Source: Secundilactobacillus kimchicus JCM 15530
GTDB lineage: Bacteria > Bacillota > Bacilli > Lactobacillales > Lactobacillaceae
DNA length: 64,000 nucleotides
Assembly: GCF_001433995.1 (NCBI RefSeq)
Contig: NZ_AZCX01000006.1
Coordinates: 50,154-114,153, forward strand
Direction of reading: 5' to 3'
Positions 44,480-53,067 of the stretch are shown piece by piece. A program made the position numbers and the translations under genes. Numbering within the stretch: position 1 is the stretch's first letter; each line of letters opens with the position of its first letter. Below the pieces are notes generated by a model. That model saw only the letters and a program-made list of their open reading frames with translations. It had not been told where the DNA came from and ran no database searches.

Positions 44480-44520
44480 TCCAATAAAAGCACTGACGAT
44501 TGCCAGTGCTTTTATTGGAT
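44480..44520. terminator. Bidirectional terminator
   Basis: Near-perfect 17-bp stem starting ATCCAATAAAAGCACTG with an ACGATTGC loop, between converging genes. Confidence 0.8.
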
Positions 44521-44527
44521 AGGCTTA

Positions 44528-44917
44528 CTAGTCAAATTTCGCAATTCCTGCCGCCTTAGCCTGCTTAGCGAGTTCGTCCGTTAGGGTGTTCAGCACGCCT
44601 ATCGGGACTTGAGCCAGCGGACTAAACATGTTGGGCCGCTCGGGGTTGGGCACCTCGGCCGTTTTTTTGCGGTCCGGAACCAGCGCTTCTAGGGCCGCTT
44701 GATCCAGGTGGAGCGCCCGAGCGTAATAGATCACTTCTTGGTAGGAGACGTTTTTAAAGTAGAAATAGTAGGCGATACCGGCGCCAAAAACCACCCAAAA
44801 AATTGTCCATGACAGCCCAATTTTAGCGGGGTCTAGAAATTTGAATACGATGGCTAAGACAATGAAGGCCACGTAGGCCAAGATTGAAATTAACTGCCAT
44901 TTGCGATGCTGCGTCAT
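44528..44917 (-). CDS. Small membrane protein, unknown
   Basis: 129 residues: two hydrophobic helices (about 8-26 and 36-53) and a soluble C-terminal tail with ARALHLDQAALEALVPDR. I do not recognise the family. Converges on the ADP-ribosyltransferase gene; its promoter side faces the T-box gene. Confidence 0.65.
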   Translation of the reverse strand: MTQHRKWQLISILAYVAFIVLAIVFKFLDPAKIGLSWTIFWVVFGAGIAYYFYFKNVSYQEVIYYARALHLDQAALEALVPDRKKTAEVPNPERPNMFSPLAQVPIGVLNTLTDELAKQAKAAGIAKFD

Positions 44918-44982
44918 GTCATCAGTCCTTTTTGTTGTTAAACCTAGTTTACCGATTTGGCGGCGAAAAGCAACCGTGACAG

Positions 44983-45011
44983 TTGACGATGATTACCGCA
45001 AATGATACGAT
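44983..45011 (+). promoter_or_regulatory. Promoter of the second T-box leader
   Basis: TTGACG (44983-44988), 17-bp spacer, TACGAT (45006-45011). Confidence 0.75.
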
Positions 45012-45019
45012 AAACCCAC

Positions 45020-45250
45020 AAATTGATGGTCAACCGAAGTAGAACGTTATCTGGGTGTCAGGAAGTCGGTGGGTGCTGCGAACCGATCAGGGTAATGCTT
45101 TCGAACTACTGACCATCACCGATCGGACAACGACTAGAACCGATATCATCTAGTGAGCGAAGGCCCTAAATAGGTCTTAAGCTGGGTGGTACCGCGGTTT
45201 TACGTCTAATCGTCCCTGTTGCACATGAGTGTAGCAGGGACGATTTTTTG
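45020..45250 (+). ncRNA. T-box riboswitch, specifier probably UAC (Tyr)
   Basis: Base helix GATGGTCA / TGACCATC encloses stem I. The specifier loop has AGTA on the 5' side and GAA-C-UAC on the 3' side (UAC at 45107-45109). The T-box GGGTGGTACCGCGG (45184-45197) precedes a terminator (45211-45249: CGTCCCTG / CAGGGACG, T6). Reading frame shift by one would give CUA (Leu). Tyrosine T-boxes before NhaC-type carriers are described in lactic bacteria, which supports UAC. Confidence 0.85.
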
Positions 45251-45268
45251 TTAGGGGAGCGATTTGAA

Positions 45269-46675
45269 ATGAAAAAAGGACCGATTCAACACGTTAAGTT
45301 CAGTGAGTCAATCCTGGTATTGGGTCTCATGTTAGTGATTATGGGGGTTGGGGTCATCGGGTATGGGGTGAGTCCCCAAATTCCCGTCTTATTGGTAATT
45401 GCGGGCGTTATTTTGTGGGCAAAATGCCGCCGGTTTAGCTGGGATGATATTCACGCCGGCATTACCGAAGGGGTCACGACCGGAATTGTGCCACTCTTCA
45501 TCTTCATCTTGATTGGGGTCCTCATTAGTGTCTGGATAGCGGCCGGCATTATTCCGTCACTGATGATGGCCGGATTCAAGCTATTAAGCGTTCGCTGGTT
45601 TGTGCCGTCTGTTTTTCTGGTCTGTGCGCTAATCGGGACTTCGATTGGGAGTGCGTTTACCACCATTTCCACTGTTGGGATTGCGCTCTTTGGGATGGGA
45701 ACCACGTTAAACCTCAACCCAGCCTTAGTAGCGGGTGCTGTTATCTCGGGCGCCATTTTTGGTGATAAAATGTCACCACTGTCGGATTCAACCAACTTGG
45801 CTTCAGCCATTGCGGGGGCTGATTTGTTCAAACACATTCGAAACCTGATGTGGTCATCGGTGCCGGCGTTCGTGCTTTCGCTCATTTTGTACACTATCTT
45901 GGGCCAAGATAACGCGAATGGGTCGCTGGCCAAAGTTGGCGTTACGATGAACGTTTTACAGGCCCACTTTACGATTAGCTGGTGGGCAGCAGTGCCGATT
46001 GTCGTGATGTTTGCTTGCGCTATTTTCAAAATTCCAGCGATAGCGACCCTGCTACTCAACATTGCGATTGCCGTTGTGATGATTTTTATTCAGGCCCCAA
46101 CAACGAAGATTCCCGATCTAGTGGCAATGATGGAGTCGGGTTTTGTGTCGCACACCGGCAATCAATCGGTCGATGCACTGTTAAGTCGGGGTGGGATCAG
46201 TTCCATGATGGGAACGGTCTCGCTGATTATTTTAACGTTGGCACTGGGTGGCCTCTTGATGAAGTTTAACCTCATCGAAATTGCGATGGCACCTTTGATT
46301 AAGCACTTGCATCGCAACGGGGCGTTAGTAACAGCTGGCGTCCTAGCGGGAATCTCGGTGAACTTATTTGTTGGTGAGCAGTACCTCTCAACCATTTTGC
46401 CCGGCAAAGCCTTTAAGCAACCGTTCAATGATCATGGGTTAGACAACCTTGCGCTAAGCCGGGTGCTTGAAGATGGCGGGACCGTCATTAACTACCTGAT
46501 TCCGTGGGGCGTTGCGGGGTCCTTCGCGGCGTCGACACTGGGGGTTCCCACGTTGACCTTTTTGCCGTTTTGTTTCTTCAGTTTACTGTCGCCGGTATTT
46601 TCTATCCTCAGCGGGTACACTGGTATTGGGTTAAAAAAGCTAACGCCAGCGCCTAGTGCGTCAGTGCAGCAATAG
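45269..46675 (+). CDS. NhaC-family carrier, probable tyrosine-linked transporter
   Basis: 468 residues, about twelve helices, with NhaC-type signatures GTSIGSAFTTISTVGIALFG, GDKMSPLSDSTNLASAIAGA and LSRVLEDGGTVINYLIPWG. ATG 45269 behind GGGGAG. Control by an apparent Tyr T-box argues that it moves tyrosine or a tyrosine/tyramine pair rather than only Na+/H+. The last 23 bp overlap the next gene on the opposite strand. Confidence 0.85.
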   Translation: MKKGPIQHVKFSESILVLGLMLVIMGVGVIGYGVSPQIPVLLVIAGVILWAKCRRFSWDDIHAGITEGVTTGIVPLFIFILIGVLISVWIAAGIIPSLMMAGFKLLSVRWFVPSVFLVCALIGTSIGSAFTTISTVGIALFGMGTTLNLNPALVAGAVISGAIFGDKMSPLSDSTNLASAIAGADLFKHIRNLMWSSVPAFVLSLILYTILGQDNANGSLAKVGVTMNVLQAHFTISWWAAVPIVVMFACAIFKIPAIATLLLNIAIAVVMIFIQAPTTKIPDLVAMMESGFVSHTGNQSVDALLSRGGISSMMGTVSLIILTLALGGLLMKFNLIEIAMAPLIKHLHRNGALVTAGVLAGISVNLFVGEQYLSTILPGKAFKQPFNDHGLDNLALSRVLEDGGTVINYLIPWGVAGSFAASTLGVPTLTFLPFCFFSLLSPVFSILSGYTGIGLKKLTPAPSASVQQ

Positions 46676-47147
46676 CGTCGAGTAACGTGGCGTCTTTGAT
46701 GCGGTTGACGTTTCGACGGTGGGTTTTGAAGCCTGCTCGGATGATTGGGTAGTCGGCAATCGCAAAGTCCTGTATCGTTGCCGGATCCACGGGGACTACA
46801 GACCGAAACTCGTTGGAGTCTTGAAAGGCTGGCGTCTCTGAGAAATAGTACGGGGCGCTGACGGTGACTAGCCGGAAGTGATTGCTGTCTGGCACCTTAG
46901 GCAACACTAAAACATCCCCAGGTTGATACGCTTTTAGAAGCTGTAACGTCAAAAAATGCCGGTGAATTTCATCGTCAGTCAGATCCCACTTGAGTTGCTG
47001 GTGCCATGCGTCATGAAACTGATCATAATCGTCAAGGGTCATCCCAGGATAGCTGAACCCTTGAACGAGTTTCCCGGTGGCCATCAGGTCAATGATCGCC
47101 TGCCGGTGAGGGCCTGTATTTAAGCGTTGAATGTAAAAAGTTGTCAT
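46653..47147 (-). CDS. Hypothetical cytosolic protein
   Basis: 164 residues, no membrane helices, no signal. Visible features: TFYIQRLNTGPHRQAIIDLM, YQPGDVLVLPKVPDSNHF and FRLVTVSAPYYF, a pattern that could be a small beta-barrel of the PUA/ASCH kind; I cannot assign it firmly. Its ribosome site lies at the foot of a long hairpin (47156-47207). Confidence 0.6.
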   Translation of the reverse strand: MTTFYIQRLNTGPHRQAIIDLMATGKLVQGFSYPGMTLDDYDQFHDAWHQQLKWDLTDDEIHRHFLTLQLLKAYQPGDVLVLPKVPDSNHFRLVTVSAPYYFSETPAFQDSNEFRSVVPVDPATIQDFAIADYPIIRAGFKTHRRNVNRIKDATLLDAIAALTH

Positions 47148-47155
47148 AATAAAGA

Positions 47156-47207
47156 CCTCTCAAGGTAAATTTTGAGTTAATCGTAACGCAAAATTTAACC
47201 TGGGAGG
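47156..47207. terminator. Long hairpin between guaC and the hypothetical gene
   Basis: CCTCTCAAGGTAAATTTTG (47156) and CAAAATTTAACCTGGGAGG (47189) match 16 of 19. On the minus strand it follows guaC and includes the GAGAGG ribosome site of the next gene, so it may both attenuate and hide that site. T5 on the plus strand. Confidence 0.5.
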
Positions 47208-47227
47208 TTTTTAAATACTTGTGATTT

Positions 47228-48217
47228 TTAGTAACTATCACCATTCATGACCGAGTTTTTAACGATCACGTAGTCAACATATTTGATATCGGCGAGCTTG
47301 CGACCGCCAGCGTAGGAGATGGAAGACTGGAGGTCTTCGTGGATTTCCATTAGCGTGTCACTGATTTCACCACGGTAAGGCACCAACATCTGTTTACCTT
47401 CGACATTGCGGTAAGCGCCTTTTTGCTTCTCAGAGGCGGAGCCCCAATATTGTTTGTATACCTTGCCGTCAATCGTAATCTTATTGCCCGGTGACTGTTC
47501 GTGACCGGCCAAGAGTGATCCAACCATGACCATTGTGGCGCCAAAACGGACGGATTTAGCAATGTCACCGTTATAACGAATCCCGCCGTCCGCAATGATT
47601 GGTTTTTGAGCGGCTTTGGCGCAGAGGCGAAGAGCGGCGAGTTGCCAGCCACCCGTACCAAAACCGGTTTTTAGCTTAGTAATGCAAGCCTTACCGGGGC
47701 CGATGCCAACCTTGGTAGCGTCGGCACCAGCGTTTTCTAGCTCACGAACCGCTTCGGGTGTGCCGACGTTGCCCGCAATGACAAAGCTGTCTGGTAACGC
47801 TTCTTTTAAGTGCTTAATCATTCGAATGACAGAATCCGAGTGGCCGTGAGCAATGTCGATGGTCACGTATTCAGGCACGTCACCAGCGGCTGCAAGTTCG
47901 TCAACAAAGTCGTGTTCGTCACCTTTAACCCCAACACTGATTGAGGCGAACAAGCCTTGCGCGTGCATCTTTTGGATAAAGGCTTGCCGGGTTTCTGGGT
48001 GAAACCGGTGCATGACGTAAAAATAGTCGTTTTGAGCGAGCCAAACGGCCAGTTCATCGTTAATCACAGTCTCCATGTTAGCGGGTACCACGGGAATCTT
48101 AAAGGTCCTTGGGCCAAATTTTACGGTGGTGTCAGCTTCTGACCGGCTGTCGATAATACACTTGTTCGGCACTAATTGAATGTCTTCGTAATCAAAGACT
48201 TCTGCTGGAATCATCAT
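47228..48217 (-). CDS. guaC: GMP reductase
   Basis: 329 residues, IMPDH/GMPR barrel. [20 protein letters not shown] carries the catalytic cysteine; [20 protein letters not shown] binds phosphate; [14 protein letters not shown] is specific for GuaC. Reduces GMP to IMP with NADPH. It lies 11 bp after purA, giving a purA-guaC unit that directs IMP towards AMP. Confidence 0.95.
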   Translation of the reverse strand: MMIPAEVFDYEDIQLVPNKCIIDSRSEADTTVKFGPRTFKIPVVPANMETVINDELAVWLAQNDYFYVMHRFHPETRQAFIQKMHAQGLFASISVGVKGDEHDFVDELAAAGDVPEYVTIDIAHGHSDSVIRMIKHLKEALPDSFVIAGNVGTPEAVRELENAGADATKVGIGPGKACITKLKTGFGTGGWQLAALRLCAKAAQKPIIADGGIRYNGDIAKSVRFGATMVMVGSLLAGHEQSPGNKITIDGKVYKQYWGSASEKQKGAYRNVEGKQMLVPYRGEISDTLMEIHEDLQSSISYAGGRKLADIKYVDYVIVKNSVMNGDSY

Positions 48218-48228
48218 GTGGTCGCTCC

Positions 48229-49539
48229 TTAAGCGTTGATAGTCGTTGCGTCAGTATCCTGCCAAGCGTCAATTAAAACGTTGGTTTGATCGCGGTCGGG
48301 ACCGACCGAGAAGGTGGCAATGTCAACGCCGACTAATTCGGAGAGGCGGTTGACGTAATTTTGAGCGTTAATTGGCAGGTCTTCAAACTTCTTGATCCCG
48401 GTGATATCTTCGTCCCAGCCGGGCATCTCTTCGTAAACTGGCTTGCAAGCGTTAATCTCGGAAATGCTTGCAGGATAGTGGTAAATCGTTTCACCGTTCA
48501 ATTCATAAGCGGTGGCGATTTTTAGGGTTTTCAACCCCGTTAATACGTCCAGTAAGTTCAAGGAAAGGTGGGTAAGTCCCGAAACGCGTTTGGCGTGTCG
48601 CATCACAACACTGTCGAACCAGCCGATCCGACGTGGCCGCTTCGTGACGGTGCCGTATTCATGGCCGGCTTCGCGGATGTAGTCGCCAGTTTCGTTATTG
48701 AGTTCTGTTGGGAATGGGCCGTCACCAACCCGTGATGTGTAGGCTTTGCAGACCCCAATCACTTCATTGATGCGGCTGGGACCAACCCCAGAACCGATAG
48801 TGACCCCACCAGCTACTGGATTCGAAGATGTAACAAACGGGTAGGTGCCGTGGTCGATGTCTAACATGACGCCCTGGGCCCCTTCGAATAACACGTGTTT
48901 GTGAGCATCTAACGCGTCGTTAATCACTACGGAGGTATCGGTGACGTAGCGCTTCAACGTCTGACCATAGTTATAGTAGGCCTCAAAGATGTCATCGAAC
49001 GCCAGTGGGGCGTGATCGTACATTTTTGAAATTAGCCGGTTTTTTTCGGCGAGGTTTTCGCGTAACTTTTCCTCAAAAACGGCCTTATCTAACAAATCAG
49101 CCATCCGAATGCCGATTCGTTCAGCTTTATCCATGTAGGCGGGACCAATTCCTTTGTTGGTGGTCCCAATCTTGTTTTCTTTAGCTTTTTCTTGTAATTG
49201 ATCGATTAAAATATGGTAGGGCAAAATCACGTGTGCCCGGTTGGAAATCCGTAGGTTGTCGGTTGGCACGTTGCGTTCGTGCAGATAGTCGAGTTCTTCA
49301 ACTAACGACTTCGGGTTCAAAACGACGCCGTTGCCAATGACACTGAGTTTGTCCGAATAAAAAATCCCGGATGGAATCAAGTGTAATTTGTAGGTTTCAC
49401 CTTTAAAGACGATGGTGTGGCCGGCGTTGTCGCCGCCTTGATAGCGGGCAACAACGTCTGCATCATGACTAAGAAAATCGGTAATCTTACCCTTTCCTTC
49501 GTCTCCCCATTGACTTCCAACAACAACAATTGATGTCAT
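48229..49539 (-). CDS. purA: Adenylosuccinate synthetase
   Basis: 436 residues. GTP P-loop [11 protein letters not shown] at 8-18, catalytic D and H in the GGDNAGHT stretch, and [16 protein letters not shown]. Joins IMP and aspartate using GTP, first step of AMP synthesis. Divergent from purB; promoter contains a PurBox-like site. Confidence 0.97.
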   Translation of the reverse strand: MTSIVVVGSQWGDEGKGKITDFLSHDADVVARYQGGDNAGHTIVFKGETYKLHLIPSGIFYSDKLSVIGNGVVLNPKSLVEELDYLHERNVPTDNLRISNRAHVILPYHILIDQLQEKAKENKIGTTNKGIGPAYMDKAERIGIRMADLLDKAVFEEKLRENLAEKNRLISKMYDHAPLAFDDIFEAYYNYGQTLKRYVTDTSVVINDALDAHKHVLFEGAQGVMLDIDHGTYPFVTSSNPVAGGVTIGSGVGPSRINEVIGVCKAYTSRVGDGPFPTELNNETGDYIREAGHEYGTVTKRPRRIGWFDSVVMRHAKRVSGLTHLSLNLLDVLTGLKTLKIATAYELNGETIYHYPASISEINACKPVYEEMPGWDEDITGIKKFEDLPINAQNYVNRLSELVGVDIATFSVGPDRDQTNVLIDAWQDTDATTINA

Positions 49540-49569
49540 GTAAACACCTCATCCAAATAAAATTGCCGA

Positions 49570-49622
49570 ATCACGAACAACCCAGCAAGAATTAGTTTAC
49601 CAAGTTCGGATATCAAATGCAA
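49570..49622 (-). promoter_or_regulatory. purA promoter with PurBox-like sites
   Basis: Minus strand TTGCAT (49622-49617), 17 bp, TAAACT (49599-49594). The spacer contains ATATCCGAACTTG, one base off the PurBox AWWWCCGAACWWT. A second CGAAC core (49574) lies in opposite orientation. Confidence 0.65.
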
Positions 49623-49656
49623 GAGAAAACCGAAAAAAAGTGCTGTGACTCAAAAC

Positions 49657-49797
49657 AACGTTCGTGTTTACCTATAATAGCGATGAACTATGTCGGTAAG
49701 TAACAGTAATTGATATTTGACGTGCAGATGGCAAGTTAATATGCTATTCTAATAATGAAACAGCTGTGACACTCAACTGAAATTAATGTTCGTATTT
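49657..49797 (+). promoter_or_regulatory. purB promoter and PurBox-like sites
   Basis: TTGACG (49717-49722), 17 bp, TATGCT (49740-49745). PurBox-like sites on the reverse strand at 49657-49669 (AAACACGAACGTT) and 49785-49797 (AAATACGAACATT, one base off the consensus). Confidence 0.6.
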
Positions 49798-49820
49798 TAC
49801 TGAAAGAAATGAGGATTTCA

Positions 49821-51122
49821 ATGCTTGAACGATATACCCGACCAGAAATGGCCCAAGTGTGGTCACTACACAACCAGTATCAATCTTGGTTAGAAGTTGA
49901 AATTGCCGTGGATGAAGCCTGGGCCAAACTGGGTGAGATTCCCGAAGAAGATGTCGCCGCGATTAAGGCTAAGGCAACGTTTGATGCCGACCGAATTGCT
50001 GAAATTGAAGCGGTCACCCACCATGATGTTGTGGCCTTTACCCGGGATGTATCAGAATCGCTTGGTGAGGAACGCAAGTGGATTCACTATGGGATGACCA
50101 GCACGGACGTTGTGGATACGGCCCAGGGATATCGCTTGAAGCAGGCCAACGCCATATTGCGTGAGGACCTCTTGCACTTACAAGCCGTGATTAAAAACCA
50201 AGCGTTAACCTATAAAGACACCGTCATGATTGGCCGCACCCATGGCGTTCAGGCGGAACCAACGACCTTTGGGCTAAAGCTAGCCCGTTGGTATTCAGAA
50301 ATGAAGCGCAACATTGACCGGTTTGACCGGGCAGCCGCGGAAGTTGAAGCGGGCAAGATTAGCGGTGCGGTGGGCACGTTTGCCAATGTGCCAATCTTTG
50401 TCGAAGAGTTTGTCTGCCAAAAGCTGGGACTGCGAGCACAAGAAATTACGAGTCAAGTCCTGCCGCGCGATTTACACGCTGACTATATCGCGACCCTTGC
50501 CCTGATTGGGACGAGCTTGGAAGAATTTGCGACCGAAATCCGGGGGTTGCAACGCTCTGAGATTCACGAAGTTGAAGAACGCTTTAACAAGGGACAGAAG
50601 GGTTCGTCTGCGATGCCGCACAAACGAAACCCAATCGGATCCGAAAACATTACCGGGTTAGCTCGGGTGCTTCGAGGCCATGTTCAGACAGCGTACGAAG
50701 ATGTGACGTTATGGCACGAACGCGATATTTCTCATTCATCGGCCGAGCGGATTATTCTACCAGACACGACCGCCCTGTTGGACTATATGCTGCGTCGGTT
50801 TGCCAGCATCGTTGAACGGTTAACGGTGTTCCCGGACCGAATGAAAGCCAACATGAGCCGAACCTACGGCCTCATTTACAGCCAGCGGGTCATGTTGAAG
50901 CTGATTGATGCTGGGTTAACCAGGGAAACCGCTTACGATTTAGTCCAACCCTTAACGGCTCAGGCTTGGGATGAAGGCGTTCAATTCAAACCGCTCGTTG
51001 AGCAGAACGAAACGATTATGGGTCATTTGACGCAGGCGGAGGTCGATGACGCGTTTGACTATCACTACCACTTACGACGAGTGGATGAGGTCTTCAAGCG
51101 GGTTGGTTTGACGGAGGAATAA
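49821..51122 (+). CDS. purB: Adenylosuccinate lyase
   Basis: 433 residues from ATG 49821 (GAGGAT upstream). Fumarase-superfamily signature SSAMPHKRNPIGSEN; catalytic His in GRTHGVQAEPTT; HYGMTSTDVVD near residue 85. Cleaves adenylosuccinate to AMP and SAICAR to AICAR. Functions with purA (divergent) in AMP synthesis. Confidence 0.97.
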   Translation: MLERYTRPEMAQVWSLHNQYQSWLEVEIAVDEAWAKLGEIPEEDVAAIKAKATFDADRIAEIEAVTHHDVVAFTRDVSESLGEERKWIHYGMTSTDVVDTAQGYRLKQANAILREDLLHLQAVIKNQALTYKDTVMIGRTHGVQAEPTTFGLKLARWYSEMKRNIDRFDRAAAEVEAGKISGAVGTFANVPIFVEEFVCQKLGLRAQEITSQVLPRDLHADYIATLALIGTSLEEFATEIRGLQRSEIHEVEERFNKGQKGSSAMPHKRNPIGSENITGLARVLRGHVQTAYEDVTLWHERDISHSSAERIILPDTTALLDYMLRRFASIVERLTVFPDRMKANMSRTYGLIYSQRVMLKLIDAGLTRETAYDLVQPLTAQAWDEGVQFKPLVEQNETIMGHLTQAEVDDAFDYHYHLRRVDEVFKRVGLTEE

Positions 51123-51126
51123 AAAG

Positions 51127-51186
51127 TAATAGAGCTGGTCAGCTTTAATCGGGGTCTACCGATTAAAGCTGGCCAGCTCTATTTTA
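51127..51186. terminator. Bidirectional terminator
   Basis: Long stem AATAGAGCTGG... / ...CCAGCTCTATT with an inner TTTAATCGG / CCGATTAAA; ends purB and the converging XRE gene. Confidence 0.85.
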
Positions 51187-51187
51187 A

Positions 51188-51610
51188 TTACATTGTTTTG
51201 CCGAAGAACCGGAATAAAAACCAAGCAACCATGCCCACTAGACCAAATAGTACCCAATAATACCTGGCCAACCATTCCCAACCGTTATTGACTTGCGAAT
51301 ATTGCCATTGACGCCACCGGTGGTTCTCGTGCCAATCTTTATCTGATTCGTCCGGGGTAGTGAACTTGGCAATTGTGTCCGAGAACGGATGTGTCGTTTT
51401 GGGAACTATCCCTAAAACAAGTTCGTCTAAACCAACATCTAAAATTTTAGCGAGTTGTTGCAGATTGCTCATATCGGGTTCTGAGTCACCAGTTTCCCAT
51501 TTTGAGATGGATTGACGTGAAATCGATAGTTGCTGGGCTAATGCTTCTTGAGAAAGGTTTCTTTCTTTCCGAATACGGCTTAAATTTGCTGGAAATAAAT
51601 TGTTTTTCAT
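51188..51610 (-). CDS. XRE-family regulator with C-terminal membrane helix
   Basis: 140 residues from ATG 51610 (AGGAG 11 bp upstream; TTG 51619 is an alternative). HTH 1-60: LSRIRKERNLSQEALAQQLS, then ISRQSISKWETGDSEPD, then DELVLGIVPK. A single helix near the C-terminus (WVLFGLVGMVAWFLFRFF) anchors it to the membrane. Targets unknown; the structured intergenic region lies on its 5' side. Confidence 0.85.
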   Translation of the reverse strand: MKNNLFPANLSRIRKERNLSQEALAQQLSISRQSISKWETGDSEPDMSNLQQLAKILDVGLDELVLGIVPKTTHPFSDTIAKFTTPDESDKDWHENHRWRQWQYSQVNNGWEWLARYYWVLFGLVGMVAWFLFRFFGKTM

Positions 51611-51645
51611 AGGGTCCAAGGCTCCTAACTAATTGATGAATTAAG

Positions 51646-51821
51646 TGTAGCAACAACGCCGGTTGCACACCAGAACATGTTGCCGCTCCGGGACTTGACA
51701 CGGAGCAACTAGTAGTTGCAAACCGCGATATGGCGGGGATTGAAAGTAAATCGGTACTGGGCAACTCCCGCCCGCTACAGCTGACAAAAAAGGCCAGAGC
51801 ACGAATGCTTTGGCCTTTTTT
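51646..51821. ncRNA. Candidate structured RNA locus
   Basis: TGTAGC (51646) and GCTACA (51774) could close a multi-branched fold that includes GCTCCG / CGGAGC, GTTGC / GCAAC and CCGC / GCGG stems. A strong two-way terminator follows (51786-51821, AAAAAAGGCCAGAGC / GCTTTGGCCTTTTTT). No protein frame is convincing. Orientation unresolved: plus-strand RNA ending at the terminator, or minus-strand leader of the XRE gene. The segment 51715-51746 resembles a CRISPR repeat (ends GGGGATTGAAAG) but is single-copy. Confidence 0.35.
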
Positions 51822-51880
51822 GCGTTTGGAAGTGTTCTATAGGTGTGGCCCAAACCAATTGTTTGGAAACCACTGAGGGG

Positions 51881-52000
51881 ACAACTTCGTCTTTAGGGGG
51901 GAGATTAAGTTGTCGGTTTGATTGTTTTCCTGAGGGGGAGGAAGTTAACAATCATGAAAAGGAAGTGCAACTTGTCTTAGGGGGAGTATAGCAAGAAGTT
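51881..52000. ncRNA. Three successive hairpins with G5 (C5) loops
   Basis: ACAACTT/AAGTTGT (51881-51913), GATTGTT/AACAATC (51920-51953) and AACTT/AAGTT (51969-52000) each present an apical YTNAGGGGGAG-like sequence. A fourth TGAGGGG lies at 51874. On the minus strand the loops read CTCCCCCTAAG-like, the C-rich type used by sRNAs to pair with ribosome sites. No coding frame. Either an sRNA or the 3' UTR of the hydrolase gene at 52074. Confidence 0.45.
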
Positions 52001-52073
52001 CCTTTGCTATGATTTAAATATACCGAAAACTTGTGATGAAAGTATGAAGAAAAATGAACGGTTTTGTAAACTT

Positions 52074-53006
52074 TTAGTAAAAGTACGTTTTCAAAAAATG
52101 GTTGACTCGTTGCTGGTACTTTTGAGGATGCGCCCAAAAACTCTCAGCATGAGTGGCGTCTTTGACGATCCAAAGTTGCTTGGGCGCCTTGGTTGCCCGG
52201 TAGTTTTCGTAAGCCATTGAGACCGGGACATAGGTGTCTTGACTACCGTGAATAAAAAGAATGGGCCGGGTATTTTTAGCGAGTTGTTCCGTTGAAGAAA
52301 CATCGCCTAAGTAGTAACCAAGCCGGGTTCGGTTAATGGTTGAGACGAGGGGCTCGATCGGGTATTCCGGCAAGTGGTACTGCTTATCAAGTAAGTACAC
52401 GAGTTCTTGTTTGATACTGGAATACCCACAGTCGGCAATAATGGCTTTCACTTGGGTGGGTAAGTGTTCGCCAGACAGCATTTCAACCGTAGCACCGCCC
52501 ATGCTGACGCCGAACAATAAAATCTTGGCGCTGTCGCCAACCTCGTGAATGACCTGGTCGATCCAGTCCAGATAATCTAGCCGGTCGAGCCAGCCAAAAC
52601 TGATGTATTCGCCGGCTGAGTCACCATGGCCCCGGTCGTCTGGCAGCAAGACGTTGAAGCCCATGTCGTAAAACATTTTCGCAAAGTTCGCCATGGTCTC
52701 CCGGTTGCCTTTGTAGCCATGCGAAATGATGACAGTTTGCGTTGTCGTTTTTGGATTGGGAATGTAGCTTGCGACCATTTGTTTAGTTGCATCACCTTGA
52801 TGTAAGTACCAGGTTTGCTTAGGAATGGCGCGAAACCAGTCGACGTAATCGTAGTATTGCTGCGCGTATTGTTGTTTTTCAGCTGAGGTTTCCGGGACCT
52901 GGCTGACACGTTTGAAGGCGATGTTGAACAATTTGTTACTCAGATAGATAGTGCCTGCCGCAACAGCTGCAAGCGGGACACCAAGGGTCCACGTGGATTT
53001 TTTCAA
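52074..53006 (-). CDS. Alpha/beta hydrolase with N-terminal membrane helix
   Basis: 310 residues, TTG start behind AAAGGA. N-terminal helix (8-23), then a serine hydrolase domain: oxyanion HGYKGN (96-101), DDRGHGDS, nucleophile S168 (FGVSMGGA), FIHGSQDTYVP (Asp) and DATHAESF (His). YqkD/BAAT-like group. Probably faces outward as membrane-tethered esterase or peptidase. Follows the phosphatase gene after a terminator. Confidence 0.85.
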   Translation of the reverse strand: MKKSTWTLGVPLAAVAAGTIYLSNKLFNIAFKRVSQVPETSAEKQQYAQQYYDYVDWFRAIPKQTWYLHQGDATKQMVASYIPNPKTTTQTVIISHGYKGNRETMANFAKMFYDMGFNVLLPDDRGHGDSAGEYISFGWLDRLDYLDWIDQVIHEVGDSAKILLFGVSMGGATVEMLSGEHLPTQVKAIIADCGYSSIKQELVYLLDKQYHLPEYPIEPLVSTINRTRLGYYLGDVSSTEQLAKNTRPILFIHGSQDTYVPVSMAYENYRATKAPKQLWIVKDATHAESFWAHPQKYQQRVNHFLKTYFY

Positions 53007-53031
53007 CAGTAAGTCAGTCCTTTCTGGTGTT

Positions 53032-53062
53032 AAAAAACGACCGCCTAAAAAGGCAATCGTTT
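53032..53062 (-). terminator. Terminator of the phosphatase gene
   Basis: AACGA..GCCT with AAAA loop and complement; T6 on the minus strand. Confidence 0.7.
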
Positions 53063-53067
53063 GGAAG

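Noticed and set aside
51715..51746. CRISPR array suspected from a GATTGAAAG-ending palindromic segment.
   Set aside because: Only one copy, no spacers, no cas genes within 64 kb.
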